From: Ruegeria marina
Lineage (GTDB): Bacteria; Pseudomonadota; Alphaproteobacteria; Rhodobacterales; Rhodobacteraceae
Assembly: GCF_900101475.1 (NCBI RefSeq)
Contig: NZ_FMZV01000001.1
Location: 423,352-487,351 of the forward strand
DNA: 64,000 nt
Direction: 5' to 3'
The notes below the pieces were generated by a model. The model was not told the DNA's origin, did not search any database, and saw only the letters and a program-made list of their open reading frames with translations. Position 1 is the first letter of the stretch. Every line of letters begins with the position of its first letter. The position numbers and the translations under genes were made by a program. Shown one piece after another: positions 1-8,837 of this stretch.

Positions 1-155
1 ATCACCTTCATCAGGGTGGATTTGCCCGAACCGTTGCGCCCGACAAGCGCGACGCGGTCACTGGGCTGAACCACAAGGTCGAGCCCGGAAAACACCGGAT
101 CGCCGCCGAAGGTCAGCGAGATGCCGGTCATCTGCAAAAGAGGAATACGTGCCAT
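1..155 (-). CDS. ABC-F family ATP-binding protein, N-terminal part only
   Basis: The first about 51 residues of an ATPase whose remainder lies left of the window. A short start (MARIPLLQM) leads into a Walker A loop, GRNGSGKST, which is reached very early, as in soluble ABC-F proteins (Uup/EttA type) that act on ribosomes and not as membrane transporters. Start chosen at the ATG whose complement ends at base 155. No membrane segment is seen in the visible part. A stand-alone ABC transporter ATPase cannot be excluded because the second nucleotide-binding domain is not visible. Confidence 0.75.
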   Translation of the reverse strand, partial: MARIPLLQMTGISLTFGGDPVFSGLDLVVQPSDRVALVGRNGSGKSTLMKV

Positions 156-207
156 GAGCGCCAGCTAAACCGCGGCTTGCGGGACGTCAACGCCCCATCT
201 GGGCCTG

Positions 208-948
208 CTATCCGGCGACCGCGCGCAGCAGACGCTTGCGCGCCGGCGGAATCGCACCGATCTCGACCCCGGTGAAGACATGCAGCGTGTTCATCTGCCG
301 GTCCACCACCGCATGGTCGCTGACCCAACCGCCCATCATCAGATAGGTTTTCAGCAAGGGTGGCATCCTGAGCATCGCCTTTTTCACATCGGGCTTGCGC
401 CGAAGCCGGGCCGCGAACCGGAAGACATGCGGTGCCTTGACCCGAGGCAACCAGCGTTTCGGCGCCAGATGGCGATGTTTCAGCATCGCAAATGCGTCCA
501 GGTAATCTTCGGTCTCGGTTCCTGCGAAGGACGAACAGCCAAACAGCATCTCGATCCCGTTGCGATCGACAAATGCGGTCATCGCCCCCCAGGCCACACG
601 CAGGATATCCGGGTCGTGGCAGTCGGGGTGCAGGCAGAACCGGCCCATTTCAACCATGGGCCCGTCGAACACTTCGAGCGCGGAAAGATCGTAGAACTGT
701 GCCGAGTAGCTGTTGCCGATTTCGCACCCGCCCTGCGTCGTGAGCATGCGGAAACAGCAAACGAGCGCACCTTCCGCGCATATGTCCTCGATCAGAACAT
801 GATCACAGATGAGGTCGAACCGGTCCCGGTCGGGATCCGCGGTCTGGAACGCCACTGTCCGCAGGGCCTGCGCCGCCAACACGTCCTCCGGCGTCGAAGC
901 CAGCCGTGCGCGGTAGCGGCCCTTGCTCAACAGAACAGCGTCTCCCAT
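208..948 (-). CDS. olsB: L-ornithine N(alpha)-acyltransferase (OlsB-like)
   Basis: A 246-residue GNAT-fold acyltransferase of the hemolysin-like/OlsB family, which transfers a 3-hydroxyacyl chain from acyl carrier protein to ornithine in the first step of ornithine lipid synthesis. Typical elements are the early YRARLASTPEDV segment, the MVEMGRFCLHP stretch in the middle and a GCSSFAGT block. The ATG at 948 was chosen because translation further upstream would run through the untranslated gap towards bamE and shows no family similarity. The second enzyme of the pathway, OlsA, is not next to it. Ornithine lipids replace phospholipids under phosphate limitation in many roseobacters. Confidence 0.85.
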   Translation of the reverse strand: MGDAVLLSKGRYRARLASTPEDVLAAQALRTVAFQTADPDRDRFDLICDHVLIEDICAEGALVCCFRMLTTQGGCEIGNSYSAQFYDLSALEVFDGPMVEMGRFCLHPDCHDPDILRVAWGAMTAFVDRNGIEMLFGCSSFAGTETEDYLDAFAMLKHRHLAPKRWLPRVKAPHVFRFAARLRRKPDVKKAMLRMPPLLKTYLMMGGWVSDHAVVDRQMNTLHVFTGVEIGAIPPARKRLLRAVAG

Positions 949-1045
949 GACCCGGTCCTCCACGAGATCGCCCGATGGTATTCCTCCGGACCCTAGCACA
1001 CAAGATGTGACGGGCGGGTGACGTATCCGCAAAAACCGATGCGGA

Positions 1046-1513
1046 TCAGTTGATGACGTTGGCTGGATTGAACGAGCCGATGTTGCCAATCAGCTGGCGC
1101 AGGAAGGTCTTGTCGTCGATGCTCGAACTCGTCACCCGGCGCTCGAGCGCAATGATCTGGCCATCTTCCAGACCATAGCGTTCGATATTCCGCACGACCC
1201 CGCGCTGGTCGAAACTGATGGCAACCAGTTGGCGGGACACGACCTCGGGCGCGCGGGCCCCGTAATGGCGCATGCGGCTGGAAACATAGTAATATCCGCT
1301 GTCATTCAGCAAACCCGATGAACTGGGAGCACCGACTGCTTCGAGGACGCTGTCGCGCGTGTCCACGCCCACGGTGATCGCGGCAAGCTCTTCTTCGGTG
1401 GGAATATAGCCGTGATTGCGGTAGATGGCCGTACAAGCGGTCACAACGCCAACAGTGAGTCCGATCGCCAGCACGCGACATACCGGTTTCATCAGCCCTG
1501 CGGTCTTTGACAT
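1046..1513 (-). CDS. bamE: outer membrane assembly lipoprotein BamE (SmpA/OmlA domain)
   Basis: A 155-residue lipoprotein. A hydrophobic signal ends in the lipobox VTAC with Cys27 as the lipidated residue. The following region, starting HGYIPTEEELAAI, is the SmpA/OmlA fold typical of BamE, an accessory subunit of the beta-barrel assembly machine in the outer membrane. It starts 85 bases from yceD on the opposite strand, so the two genes share a divergent control region. A purine-rich GGGGGCAGGA lies directly before the ATG. The arrangement bamE/yceD/rpmF/plsX is common in Rhodobacterales. Confidence 0.88.
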   Translation of the reverse strand: MSKTAGLMKPVCRVLAIGLTVGVVTACTAIYRNHGYIPTEEELAAITVGVDTRDSVLEAVGAPSSSGLLNDSGYYYVSSRMRHYGARAPEVVSRQLVAISFDQRGVVRNIERYGLEDGQIIALERRVTSSSIDDKTFLRQLIGNIGSFNPANVIN

Positions 1514-1597
1514 TCCTGCCCCCTTGCCTTGGCCTTGCGCGCCTTTTATCCCGATTACAGAAACCTTTGCTTCGGTTCAACAGACGAAAGCCACGCG

Positions 1598-2134
1598 ATG
1601 ACTGACGAAACCGTGCTGCGGGTCGCTGATCTGCCGCAAAACAGGGCCACGACCTTTACGTTGAGGCCGGATTCCGCCCGACTCGGCGAACTGGCGCGGG
1701 AACTTGGAATCGACGGGGTGCGAAAGCTCTCTTTCGGGGGCGAGTTACGGGCCGAAGGAAAAAGCGACTGGCGACTGACGGCCATACTGGGGGCAACTGT
1801 CGTGCAGCCTTGTGTCGTGACGCTGGAACCGGTGACGACGCGGATCGACACCGAAGTGCGCAGGCTTTTCGTCAAGGACTGGGCCGAGCCGGACGAGGAA
1901 GAAGCCGAAATGCCCGAAAACGACGAGGCGGAGCCGCTTGGCCCGGTGATCGACCTGAACGCGGTCATGACCGAAGCGCTGGCGCTGGCGCTGCCCGCCT
2001 ATCCGCGCAAGGAGGGCGTCGAATTGGGTGAAGCCGTGTTCGCCGAACCCGGCAAAACGGCAATGACCGACGAAGACACCCGCCCTTTCGCCGGACTGGC
2101 GGCGTTGCGCGACAAGCTGAAAAAAGATCAATGA
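1598..2134 (+). CDS. yceD: YceD family (DUF177) protein, 23S rRNA accumulation factor
   Basis: 178 residues, acidic, of the YceD/DUF177 family. In other bacteria yceD is co-transcribed with rpmF and supports 23S rRNA accumulation. The ATG at 1598 was chosen over an in-frame ATG at 1529 because the longer form would run into the bamE promoter region and adds residues of no family likeness. The C-terminal half is rich in Asp and Glu (EEEAEMPENDEAE) and ends with the FAGLAALRDKLKK segment typical of alphaproteobacterial members. About 200 bases separate it from rpmF, so rpmF probably also has its own promoter. Confidence 0.82.
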   Translation: MTDETVLRVADLPQNRATTFTLRPDSARLGELARELGIDGVRKLSFGGELRAEGKSDWRLTAILGATVVQPCVVTLEPVTTRIDTEVRRLFVKDWAEPDEEEAEMPENDEAEPLGPVIDLNAVMTEALALALPAYPRKEGVELGEAVFAEPGKTAMTDEDTRPFAGLAALRDKLKKDQ

Positions 2135-2178
2135 CAAGGGTGTGGAAACCTGCCATACGGGGCGGTCAGAAAAACCCC

Positions 2179-2206
2179 TTGAACGTGGCGAGAATCGCAG
2201 TATTTT
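2179..2206 (+). promoter_or_regulatory. candidate sigma-70 promoter for rpmF-plsX-fabH
   Basis: TTGAAC (2179-2184) and TATTTT (2201-2206) with a 16-base spacer, about 137 bases before rpmF in a gene-free gap. The spacing is acceptable and the -10 is imperfect. The assignment rests on pattern only. Confidence 0.35.
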
Positions 2207-2342
2207 CGCGCGCTCAATCGGATTTAGGGTTGGACAACGCGCGGGCAGAAGCCTAAACGCTCGTCACACCTTCTGGGAAACGTAGTACGAAACCGGCCCA
2301 CGGTTCTGATCGGGGCCCACAGTTAAGACAAAGGTTGAGACA

Positions 2343-2549
2343 ATGGCTGTCCAACAGAACAAAGTATCCAAATCGCGTCGCAACATGCGCCGTGCGCATG
2401 ACGCCCTGGTTGCTGCCAACCCGAACGAGTGCCCGAACTGCGGCGAGCTGAAGCGCCCGCACCACGTTTGCGGTGCCTGCGGCCATTATGACGACCGTGA
2501 AGTCGTCGCCAAGGCCGACGAGATCGAGCTGGACGAAGACGCGGCCTAA
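2343..2549 (+). CDS. rpmF: 50S ribosomal protein L32
   Basis: A 68-residue basic ribosomal protein with the L32 start [19 protein letters not shown] and a zinc-binding pair of CxxC motifs (CPNC and CGAC) around a short loop. It is a structural component of the large ribosomal subunit. Its length is usual for alphaproteobacteria and slightly longer than in E. coli. The following gene, plsX, starts 24 bases downstream, so the pair is almost certainly co-transcribed and links ribosome production to phospholipid synthesis. Confidence 0.97.
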   Translation: MAVQQNKVSKSRRNMRRAHDALVAANPNECPNCGELKRPHHVCGACGHYDDREVVAKADEIELDEDAA

Positions 2550-2573
2550 GCCCGTCCCCGAGCAGGCCACGGC

Positions 2574-3692
2574 ATGACAGCTCAGCCCGATCAGACCGGC
2601 ATGGCGACCGGAAAGATCATCATCTCGGTTGACGCTATGGGCGGGGACGCGGGTCCTTCGGTCGTGGTGGCAGGGATTGCAAAATCGGCAAAGAAGAACC
2701 CCGAACTGGGGTTCATTCTTCACGGCCCCGAAGAAACGCTGCGCAAGCTGGTTTCCAAGCGGCGCGTTCTCGAAGGACGCGTCGTTTTTCGTGATTGCCC
2801 GGATGTCGTCACGATGGAGGACAAGCCGAGCCAGGTCGTACGCAACGGCAAGAACACGTCGATGTGGTCGACACTCGAATCGGTCCGGACTGGCGAAGCC
2901 ACGGGCGCGGTGAGTTGTGGCAATACCGGCGCGCTCATGGCGCTCAGCATGCTGCGCCTGCGTCGCCTGCCCGGTGTGACCCGACCCGCGATCGCGATTC
3001 TGTTCCCGTCGCGAAATCCGCAAGGCTTCAACGTGCTTCTGGACGCCGGCGCCGATATTCGCGCCGACGCACCCGACTTGCTGCAATATGCGCTGATGGG
3101 CGCATCCTATGCCCGCAACGGGATGCACCTGTCGCGACCGCGCGTCGGCCTTCTGAATGTCGGCACCGAAGAGCACAAGGGCCGTGCCGAGTTGAAAGAG
3201 GCGCAAGCCCTCATTGCCCAATACGCTGAGCCCGCCAAATTCGAATTCGTGGGATTCGTCGAAGGCAGCGACATACCCGGAACGCGCTGCGATGTGATTG
3301 TCACGGACGGATTCACCGGAAATGTCGCGATCAAGACGGGCGAAGGCACCGCGCGGATGATCGCCTCGCTTCTGCGTGAGGCATTCAAGTATTCCCCTTT
3401 GTCGCGTCTCGCATCTGTGCTGGCGGTTACATCGCTGCGGCGCCTCAGCAAGAGGATTGACCCGCGCCAGGTCAACGGCGGCGTCTTTCTCGGCCTGAAT
3501 GGCACGGTAATCAAATCGCATGGCAGCGCCGATGCAACCGGAGTTTCGGCGGCCATCAAGCTGGCGTTCACGCTGGCGCGGTCGGGTTTTGCCGAAAGGC
3601 TGGCAGCGCGCGTTGCCTCTGTCGCCGAACTGACGCAGGATGTCGCGCAATCCGCAGATGCGGCTTTGAACAAAGAAAAAGAAAGCAACTGA
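2574..3692 (+). CDS. plsX: phosphate acyltransferase PlsX
   Basis: A 372-residue enzyme that makes acyl-phosphate from acyl-ACP, the first step of the PlsX/PlsY route to phosphatidic acid. Family marks are ISVDAMGGD near the start, SCGNTGALMALSML in the first half and the DGFTGNVAIKTGEG motif in the second half. It acts at the cytoplasmic side of the inner membrane. Start at 2574; an in-frame ATG at 2601 is also possible because conserved similarity begins only after it. It lies between rpmF and fabH with tight spacing. Confidence 0.96.
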   Translation: MTAQPDQTGMATGKIIISVDAMGGDAGPSVVVAGIAKSAKKNPELGFILHGPEETLRKLVSKRRVLEGRVVFRDCPDVVTMEDKPSQVVRNGKNTSMWSTLESVRTGEATGAVSCGNTGALMALSMLRLRRLPGVTRPAIAILFPSRNPQGFNVLLDAGADIRADAPDLLQYALMGASYARNGMHLSRPRVGLLNVGTEEHKGRAELKEAQALIAQYAEPAKFEFVGFVEGSDIPGTRCDVIVTDGFTGNVAIKTGEGTARMIASLLREAFKYSPLSRLASVLAVTSLRRLSKRIDPRQVNGGVFLGLNGTVIKSHGSADATGVSAAIKLAFTLARSGFAERLAARVASVAELTQDVAQSADAALNKEKESN

Positions 3693-3696
3693 TCCG

Positions 3697-4668
3697 ATGA
3701 CAGGCCGAGCAGTCGTAAAAGGTGTCGGGCACTATCTTCCCGCACGAGTCGTTCCCAACTCCGAATTCGAAAAGACCTTGGACACTTCGGACGAATGGAT
3801 TCGCAGCCGATCGGGGATCGAAAGACGCCATTTCTCGGCCGAGGGAGAGACCACTTCGGACCTGGCCACAAATGCCGCCAAGGCCGCGCTGGACGACGCC
3901 GGCATGAGCGCCGACCAGATTGACGCCATCATCCTGGCGACGTCGACGGCGGATCTTACATTTCCGTCGGCGGCGACGATGGTCCAGGCGCGTCTTGGAA
4001 TGACCGGCGGCTTTGCCTTCGACGTACAGGCGGTTTGCGCCGGGTTTGTCTATGCGCTGAGCAATGCCAATGCCCTGATCGTATCGGGTCAGGCCAGGCG
4101 GGTGCTGGTAATCGGCGCGGAAACCTTCAGCCGAATCATGGACTGGACCGACCGTTCCACCTGCGTGCTGTTCGGTGATGGCGCCGGAGCAGTGGTTCTG
4201 GAAGCCGAGGAAGGCACCGGTACCCCGGAGGATCGGGGTATCCTGGCCGTCGATCTGAACTCGGACGGCCGCTATCGTGACCTGCTTTATGTTGATGGTG
4301 GCGTGTCGACTCAGACGACCGGCTATCTTCGGATGCAGGGAAATCAGGTGTTCCGACACGCTGTCGAAAAACTGGCGCAAACTGCTGAAAACGCTTTGGA
4401 AAAAGCCGGCCTCAGCAGTTCGGACGTCGACTGGATCGTACCGCATCAGGCCAACATCCGCATCATTCAGGGCACCGCCAAGAAGATGGGACTGCCGATG
4501 GAGAAGGTTGTCATAACGGTTCAGGATCACGGAAATACATCGGCCGCATCGATCCCTCTGGCCCTTTCCGTTGGCAAGCAGCGCGGCCAGATCAAGAAAG
4601 GCGATCTGGTGGTCACTGAGGCGATCGGCGGCGGCCTGGCATGGGGCGCGGTGGTCCTGCGCTGGTAA
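3697..4668 (+). CDS. fabH: 3-oxoacyl-ACP synthase III (KAS III)
   Basis: 323 residues. Catalyses the first condensation of fatty acid synthesis, acetyl-CoA with malonyl-ACP. The catalytic triad is visible: Cys114 in AVCAGF, His250 in VPHQAN and Asn280 in DHGNTSAAS. The gene begins 4 bases after plsX ends and is surely in the same transcript. Its length is normal for FabH. No sign of duplication or altered active site. Confidence 0.97.
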   Translation: MTGRAVVKGVGHYLPARVVPNSEFEKTLDTSDEWIRSRSGIERRHFSAEGETTSDLATNAAKAALDDAGMSADQIDAIILATSTADLTFPSAATMVQARLGMTGGFAFDVQAVCAGFVYALSNANALIVSGQARRVLVIGAETFSRIMDWTDRSTCVLFGDGAGAVVLEAEEGTGTPEDRGILAVDLNSDGRYRDLLYVDGGVSTQTTGYLRMQGNQVFRHAVEKLAQTAENALEKAGLSSSDVDWIVPHQANIRIIQGTAKKMGLPMEKVVITVQDHGNTSAASIPLALSVGKQRGQIKKGDLVVTEAIGGGLAWGAVVLRW

Positions 4669-4700
4669 CGGCCTAACCCACGCTTTGCAATTCATTGATA

Positions 4701-4730
4701 TTGACAGGGAATTTCCCCTACCCCTATGCT
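4701..4730 (+). promoter_or_regulatory. strong sigma-70-type promoter for ihfA
   Basis: TTGACA at 4701-4706 matches the consensus -35 exactly. TATGCT at 4725-4730 is a good -10, with an 18-base spacer. The predicted start near 4737 would give a leader of about 17 bases before the ihfA ATG. It lies in the short gap after fabH, so ihfA-merR can be expressed separately from the lipid genes. Confidence 0.65.
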
Positions 4731-4753
4731 TCATCATCAGCATGGGGGTCCGC

Positions 4754-5056
4754 ATGAGCGACAAAACTCTGACACGAATGGATTTGAGCGAAGCCGTATT
4801 CCGCGAAGTCGGCCTTTCCCGCAATGAAAGCGCGCAGTTGGTCGAAAGTATGCTGAACCATATGTCCGACGCGCTGGTCAACGGCGAACAGGTCAAGATC
4901 TCGTCCTTCGGCACGTTCAGCGTGCGCGAGAAAACGGCGCGTGTCGGCCGCAACCCCAAGACCGGGGAAGAAGTGCCCATCCAGCCGCGCCGCGTCCTGA
5001 CATTCCGTCCATCGCACCTGATGAAAGAACGGGTTGCCGCCGGAAATCGCAAGTAA
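4754..5056 (+). CDS. ihfA: integration host factor subunit alpha
   Basis: A 100-residue member of the HU/IHF family. The sequence starts [16 protein letters not shown] and carries the beta-arm region around [11 protein letters not shown], where the Pro inserts into the DNA minor groove. IHF alpha pairs with IHF beta to bend DNA at specific sites. The ATG at 4754 was chosen because the residues before it in the same frame are read from the end of fabH in another frame. The alpha subunit assignment rests on the neighbour merR gene, a usual pairing in proteobacteria, and on the length. Confidence 0.93.
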   Translation: MSDKTLTRMDLSEAVFREVGLSRNESAQLVESMLNHMSDALVNGEQVKISSFGTFSVREKTARVGRNPKTGEEVPIQPRRVLTFRPSHLMKERVAAGNRK

Positions 5057-5073
5057 AATCAAGGGCACATTTC

Positions 5074-5811
5074 ATGAGCAAGTCGCCGGACGCCTTTCGC
5101 ACCATCTCCGAAGTCGCGGAATGGTTGGGTGTTCAGGCTCATGTGCTGCGCTTCTGGGAAAGCAAGTTCAGCCAGGTAAAGCCGGTCAAACGTGCGGGTG
5201 GACGGAGATATTACCGGCCGGCCGACATGTTGTTGCTGGGCGGCATCAAGAAGCTGCTGCATGACGACGGAATGACGATCAAGGGCGTTCAGAAACTTCT
5301 GCGGGAACAGGGCGTGCTTCATGTTTCCGAGTTTTCGCAAGGTCTGGAGGACACCGCCGTTTCCAATCTTGAAGACGGCGGCAATGTCGTGAGGTTCAAC
5401 GCAGCCAAGCTCGCGGATTCGAGCCCGGCGCAGTTTTCCATGGATCTCGGCGATCGCAACGTCCTGAACGATCTGTTTCCCGATCTGGTTTCGGACAGAG
5501 CCGCGACCGGCGAGGATGATTTGTCCGGTTCGACCGGCGACGATGGTGATGACGACGACGATGACGCCATAGAAATCGTGAATCTCTCGCCCCCTTCCGC
5601 AGCAGGAAAAGAGTTTTCGGCAGAAACCGAAGCAACGGTTCCCGCGGTCAGCGAAGAATCCAAGGGCGAGAATACGGACGAGGATATGGATACGGCACCC
5701 GGAATCCTGAGCGCGGTTGCACAGACTACCGCCTTGCCCGCGAAAATGGCCATGGAAATCGCGCCCCTTGCCACGCAATTGAAAGATTGGCTGTCGCGGC
5801 AGGCCAGTTGA
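5074..5811 (+). CDS. MerR-family transcriptional regulator with acidic tail
   Basis: 245 residues. Residues 1 to about 75 form a MerR-type winged helix-turn-helix ([21 protein letters not shown], read up to GGRRYYRP). The rest is not a known effector domain and contains an acidic run of Asp around residues 155-166. This type of regulator follows ihfA in many alphaproteobacteria; its target is not known. It begins 17 bases after ihfA and is probably co-transcribed. Two ends of the acidic region are rich in Ser/Thr/Gly, suggesting a disordered linker. Confidence 0.85.
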   Translation: MSKSPDAFRTISEVAEWLGVQAHVLRFWESKFSQVKPVKRAGGRRYYRPADMLLLGGIKKLLHDDGMTIKGVQKLLREQGVLHVSEFSQGLEDTAVSNLEDGGNVVRFNAAKLADSSPAQFSMDLGDRNVLNDLFPDLVSDRAATGEDDLSGSTGDDGDDDDDDAIEIVNLSPPSAAGKEFSAETEATVPAVSEESKGENTDEDMDTAPGILSAVAQTTALPAKMAMEIAPLATQLKDWLSRQAS

Positions 5812-5830
5812 AAAAGGTCATGATTTCCCC

Positions 5831-5858
5831 TTGCCCCTGCCGAGAAAACCGGTATGAA
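5831..5858 (+). promoter_or_regulatory. candidate promoter of tRNA-Pro
   Basis: TTGCCC (5831-5836) and TATGAA (5853-5858) with a 16-base spacer, ending 11 bases before the tRNA. Position and spacing are right, but the -35 is weak. Confidence 0.4.
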
Positions 5859-5869
5859 CACTCCATCGT

Positions 5870-5946
5870 CGGGCTATGGCGCAGCCTGGTAGCGCGTCCG
5901 TCTGGGGGACGGAAGGTCGCAGGTTCGAGTCCTGCTAGCCCGACCA
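5870..5946 (+). tRNA. tRNA-Pro (GGG)
   Basis: A 77-base cloverleaf. The acceptor arms CGGGCTA and TAGCCCG pair fully and the 3' ACCA is encoded. The D stem is GCGC/GCGC. The anticodon stem is TCCGT/ACGGA around the loop CTGGGGG, which gives anticodon GGG. The T arm is GCAGG-TTCGAGT-CCTGC. It lies alone between the merR gene and dcd. No integrated element is seen beside it. Confidence 0.97.
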
Positions 5947-6007
5947 AATCATACCGACGAAAAGAAAAAATGGCAAACCAGGGCCTCTGGAAGACGGGGG
6001 AAATGGG

Positions 6008-7087
6008 ATGACAGGCGTTTGTCCGAACCAGCAGATCGAAGCGATGATCGAAGCGGGAGAAATCCGCGCTTTGCCCCCCGTGATCGCGGCACAAATCCAG
6101 CCGGCAAGTCTTGACCTGCGCCTGGGCACGGTTGCCTACCGGGTCCGCGCGTCATTCCTGGCCGGGGCCGGCAACAGCGTCGCCAGCCGCCTGGACGAGT
6201 TCGAGATGCACCGCATCGACCTGAGCCAGGGCGCGGTTCTGGAAAAAGGCTGCGTCTATCTGGTGCCGTTGATGGAATCACTCGCGTTGTCTTCTGACGT
6301 CAGCGCGGTTGCAAACGCCAAGAGTTCCACCGGCCGGCTTGACCTCCTCACCCGGACGATCACGGATGGTGGAACGGAATTCGACCGAATTCCGGCAGGT
6401 TACACCGGGCCGCTCTACGCCGAGATCTGTCCCCGCTCCTTTTCGGTGCTGGTGCGCCCAGGCATGCGGCTGAACCAGATCAGGTTCCGCCGCGGCCAGG
6501 CCAGCCTGAGCGATGATGATCTCCGCGCCTTGCATGCCGCGACGCCATTGGTCGACGGCCCTGCGGTGATCCACGACGGGCTTGGCTTCTCCGTCGACCT
6601 GCGACTGGCAGGCACGGATCTGGTCGGCTACCGGGCCAAACCCCATACCGGGGTCATCGACCTCGACCGGATCGGCGTTTATGACGCCTCGGAATACTGG
6701 GAAGAAGTGCGCACACGCGATGGCCGCATCATTCTGGACCCCGGCGCCTTTTATATTCTCGTAAGCCGCGAGGCGGTGCATATTCCCCCCCTCTATGCAG
6801 CTGAAATGGCGCCATATCTTGCCATGGTCGGTGAATTCCGGGTGCACTACGCCGGATTTTTCGACCCCGGTTTCGGCCATGCCGACGCCGGCGGCGCAGG
6901 ATCGCGCGGCGTTCTCGAAGTCCGGTGCCACGAGGCGCCATTCGTGCTGGAGCACGGGCAGATCGTTGGGCGACTGGTGTACGAAAAAATGTCCGAACGC
7001 CCGACACAGCTCTATGGTGCCGGGATCGCTTCGAACTACCAGGGTCAGGGCCTGAAGCTATCCAAGCACTTCAAGCAAGTCGTGTAA
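6008..7087 (+). CDS. dcd: 2'-deoxycytidine 5'-triphosphate deaminase, long two-domain form
   Basis: 359 residues, roughly twice the usual length of Dcd. It is expected to convert dCTP to dUTP for dTMP synthesis. The first half contains a dUTPase-fold core (QPASLDLRLGTVAYRV, then NAKSSTGRLDLLTRT and PRSFSVLVRPGMRLNQIRF). The second half repeats the fold pattern (GFSVDLRLAGTD, FDPGFGHADAGG). Two fused halves would let one chain supply two subunits of the usual trimer. This long form is known in Rhodobacterales. The gene follows tRNA-Pro by 61 bases. Confidence 0.88.
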   Translation: MTGVCPNQQIEAMIEAGEIRALPPVIAAQIQPASLDLRLGTVAYRVRASFLAGAGNSVASRLDEFEMHRIDLSQGAVLEKGCVYLVPLMESLALSSDVSAVANAKSSTGRLDLLTRTITDGGTEFDRIPAGYTGPLYAEICPRSFSVLVRPGMRLNQIRFRRGQASLSDDDLRALHAATPLVDGPAVIHDGLGFSVDLRLAGTDLVGYRAKPHTGVIDLDRIGVYDASEYWEEVRTRDGRIILDPGAFYILVSREAVHIPPLYAAEMAPYLAMVGEFRVHYAGFFDPGFGHADAGGAGSRGVLEVRCHEAPFVLEHGQIVGRLVYEKMSERPTQLYGAGIASNYQGQGLKLSKHFKQVV

Positions 7088-7091
7088 GATA

Positions 7092-7325
7092 TTATGAATT
7101 TGTGATATTTTGCGCGCTTCGCGCCGCGCGGCGCGCCTGCCGCATGGCGCGCAGTTTCTCGCGTTCCGGATCGCTTTCCCGCGTCGTCTGCTCCGTGACC
7201 TGCGGCTTGTCGCTCGTCTTCCGGCCCAGGTTCGACATCGCATCGAAGCCTGCGTTCACACCCGAATTGACCGCCCGCCGCACGACTGTGCGCACGATCA
7301 TGTCGATCAACTGGTTCATGTTCAT
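7092..7325 (-). CDS. small conserved-type hypothetical protein
   Basis: A 77-residue basic protein, beginning MNMNQLIDMIVRTVVRRAVN and ending in an Arg/Ala-rich tail. The central GFDAMSNLG segment is followed by polar residues. An AAGGA ribosome site lies 6 bases before the ATG at 7325, which fixes this start over the longer frame reading back into scpB. Its 3' end is 4 bases from that of dcd on the opposite strand. I do not recognise a domain; it has the look of the short basic proteins commonly found beside scpB in roseobacters. Confidence 0.7.
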   Translation of the reverse strand: MNMNQLIDMIVRTVVRRAVNSGVNAGFDAMSNLGRKTSDKPQVTEQTTRESDPEREKLRAMRQARRAARSAQNITNS

Positions 7326-7392
7326 TGTCTTGTTCCTTTTGCTGCCCGCTTGCGATTTAGCATTCAAATGGGAAATTTTTAGGGCTGCCGCA

Positions 7393-8049
7393 TCAATCGC
7401 CGTCAAATAGTTCGGGTTGTCCGGCTTCGGCATCTTCCTCGTCACTTGCTGCGGCAGTCGGCAGCATGCCTGGCGGCGGTCTGTTCTCCAGCAGTCCGGC
7501 TGCCCGCAACTCCTTGAGCCCCGGAAGATCGCGCGCGCTCTCCAGCCCGAAATGATCCAGGAAATGCGGCGTGACGACAAATGTCACCGGTCTCCCCGGC
7601 GTCATCCGGCGTCGGCCCAGCCTGATCCAGTCCATTTCCAGCAACTGGTCGATTGTCCCGCGCGACACCGACACACCCCGGATTTCCTCGATCTCGGCAC
7701 GGGTTACCGGCTGGTGATAGGCAATGATCGCCAGTGTCTCGATCGCGGCGCGCGACAGTTTCCGGGTTTCGACCGTTTCCTTCTGCATCAGGAACCCAAG
7801 ATCGGGGGCAGTTCGGATCGCCCAGGCCTCGCCCACCTGCACCACCCTCACGCCACGCCCTTCGTAGCGTTTGCGCAGCATCTGGACCGCCTGCGCCGGG
7901 TCGCTTCCGTGCGGCATGCGCGCGGCCAGGTCGGTCAGGCTTACCGGCTCGGGGCTGGCGAACAGCACGGCTTCGACCATGCGTTCCTGTTCCGCCAGCG
8001 GCGGTGCCTCGAACAGGCTGTCGGTGCGGTCGTCAGACGGTTCGCTCAC
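7393..8049 (-). CDS. scpB: segregation and condensation protein B
   Basis: 218 residues. ScpB forms the winged-helix subunits that bind the ScpA kleisin of the SMC condensin. The typical central block LSRAAIETLAIIAYHQPVTR and the following EIRGVSVSRGTIDQLLE are present. The C-terminal tail is acidic and disordered-looking. It begins with a GTG that overlaps the stop of scpA by 4 bases (GTGA), so translation is probably coupled. Confidence 0.94.
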   Translation of the reverse strand: MSEPSDDRTDSLFEAPPLAEQERMVEAVLFASPEPVSLTDLAARMPHGSDPAQAVQMLRKRYEGRGVRVVQVGEAWAIRTAPDLGFLMQKETVETRKLSRAAIETLAIIAYHQPVTRAEIEEIRGVSVSRGTIDQLLEMDWIRLGRRRMTPGRPVTFVVTPHFLDHFGLESARDLPGLKELRAAGLLENRPPPGMLPTAAASDEEDAEAGQPELFDGD

Positions 8050-8837
8050 GTCTCCGGGTCCTTTCTGCGCAGGTGAATGGGCGCGAAACTGTCGGCCTGG
8101 CGGATTTCCAGATGGCCTTCCTTGACCAGTTGCAGCGAGGCGGCGAATGTCGCGGCCGTGGCCGAGCGGCGACGCACGGGATCAAGACCCCAGCCGTCGG
8201 GCAGGTAGCTGGCCATGTCGGTCCAGCTGCCGGCAAAGCCGATCAGCCCGCGCATCCGCTCCAGCGCCTGCTCCATCGTATAGACCTTGTCGCGGTCCAT
8301 CACGAAGGGGCGGAACTCGTCGCGCGTGCGGATGCGGGCATATGCCTGCATCAGATCAAGCAGCGAGGCGGAATAGGTGACCGTGCGGATGCGCGCTATG
8401 TCCTCGCCCTGCCCCCGGCGAAAGAAATCCCGCCCCAGTTGATCCCGGCCCATCAGGCGCGCGGCGGCGTCACGCATCGCTTGCAAACGCTCCAGCTGGA
8501 ACGCAAGATGCGCGGCCAGTTCCTCGCCAGAGGGGCCGTCTTCCTCGGGATCGGGCGGCAGCAGCAGACGGGATTTCAGAAACGCCAGCCAGGCCGCCAT
8601 GACCAGGTAATCGGCTGCAAGCTCGATACGCAGGGCCTTGGCGCGTTCGACAAAGGCCAGGTATTGACGGGCAAGTTCCAGAACCGAGATTTTCCGCAGA
8701 TCGACCTTTTGTGTACGCGACAGGGTGAGCAGCACATCGAGAGGGCCTTCGAACCCATCGACATCGACGATCAACGCCTCAGCCGCCAGCCGGTCGGCGA
8801 CCGACATTTCGTCTTCGGAGAAAAGGTTATCCGTCAT
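8046..8837 (-). CDS. scpA: segregation and condensation protein A (kleisin)
   Basis: 263 residues. The N-terminal region FEGPLDVLLTLSRTQKVDL is the SMC-head-contacting helix bundle of ScpA, and a winged helix fold is expected at the C terminus. Together with SMC and ScpB it compacts and segregates the chromosome. Its start overlaps the end of nagZ by 11 bases and its stop overlaps scpB, so nagZ-scpA-scpB form one unit. Length is normal. Confidence 0.94.
   Translation of the reverse strand: MTDNLFSEDEMSVADRLAAEALIVDVDGFEGPLDVLLTLSRTQKVDLRKISVLELARQYLAFVERAKALRIELAADYLVMAAWLAFLKSRLLLPPDPEEDGPSGEELAAHLAFQLERLQAMRDAAARLMGRDQLGRDFFRRGQGEDIARIRTVTYSASLLDLMQAYARIRTRDEFRPFVMDRDKVYTMEQALERMRGLIGFAGSWTDMASYLPDGWGLDPVRRRSATAATFAASLQLVKEGHLEIRQADSFAPIHLRRKDPET

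Noticed and set aside
2253..3650. 465-residue minus-strand frame over plsX
   Set aside because: Mirror of plsX and rpmF. No motif.
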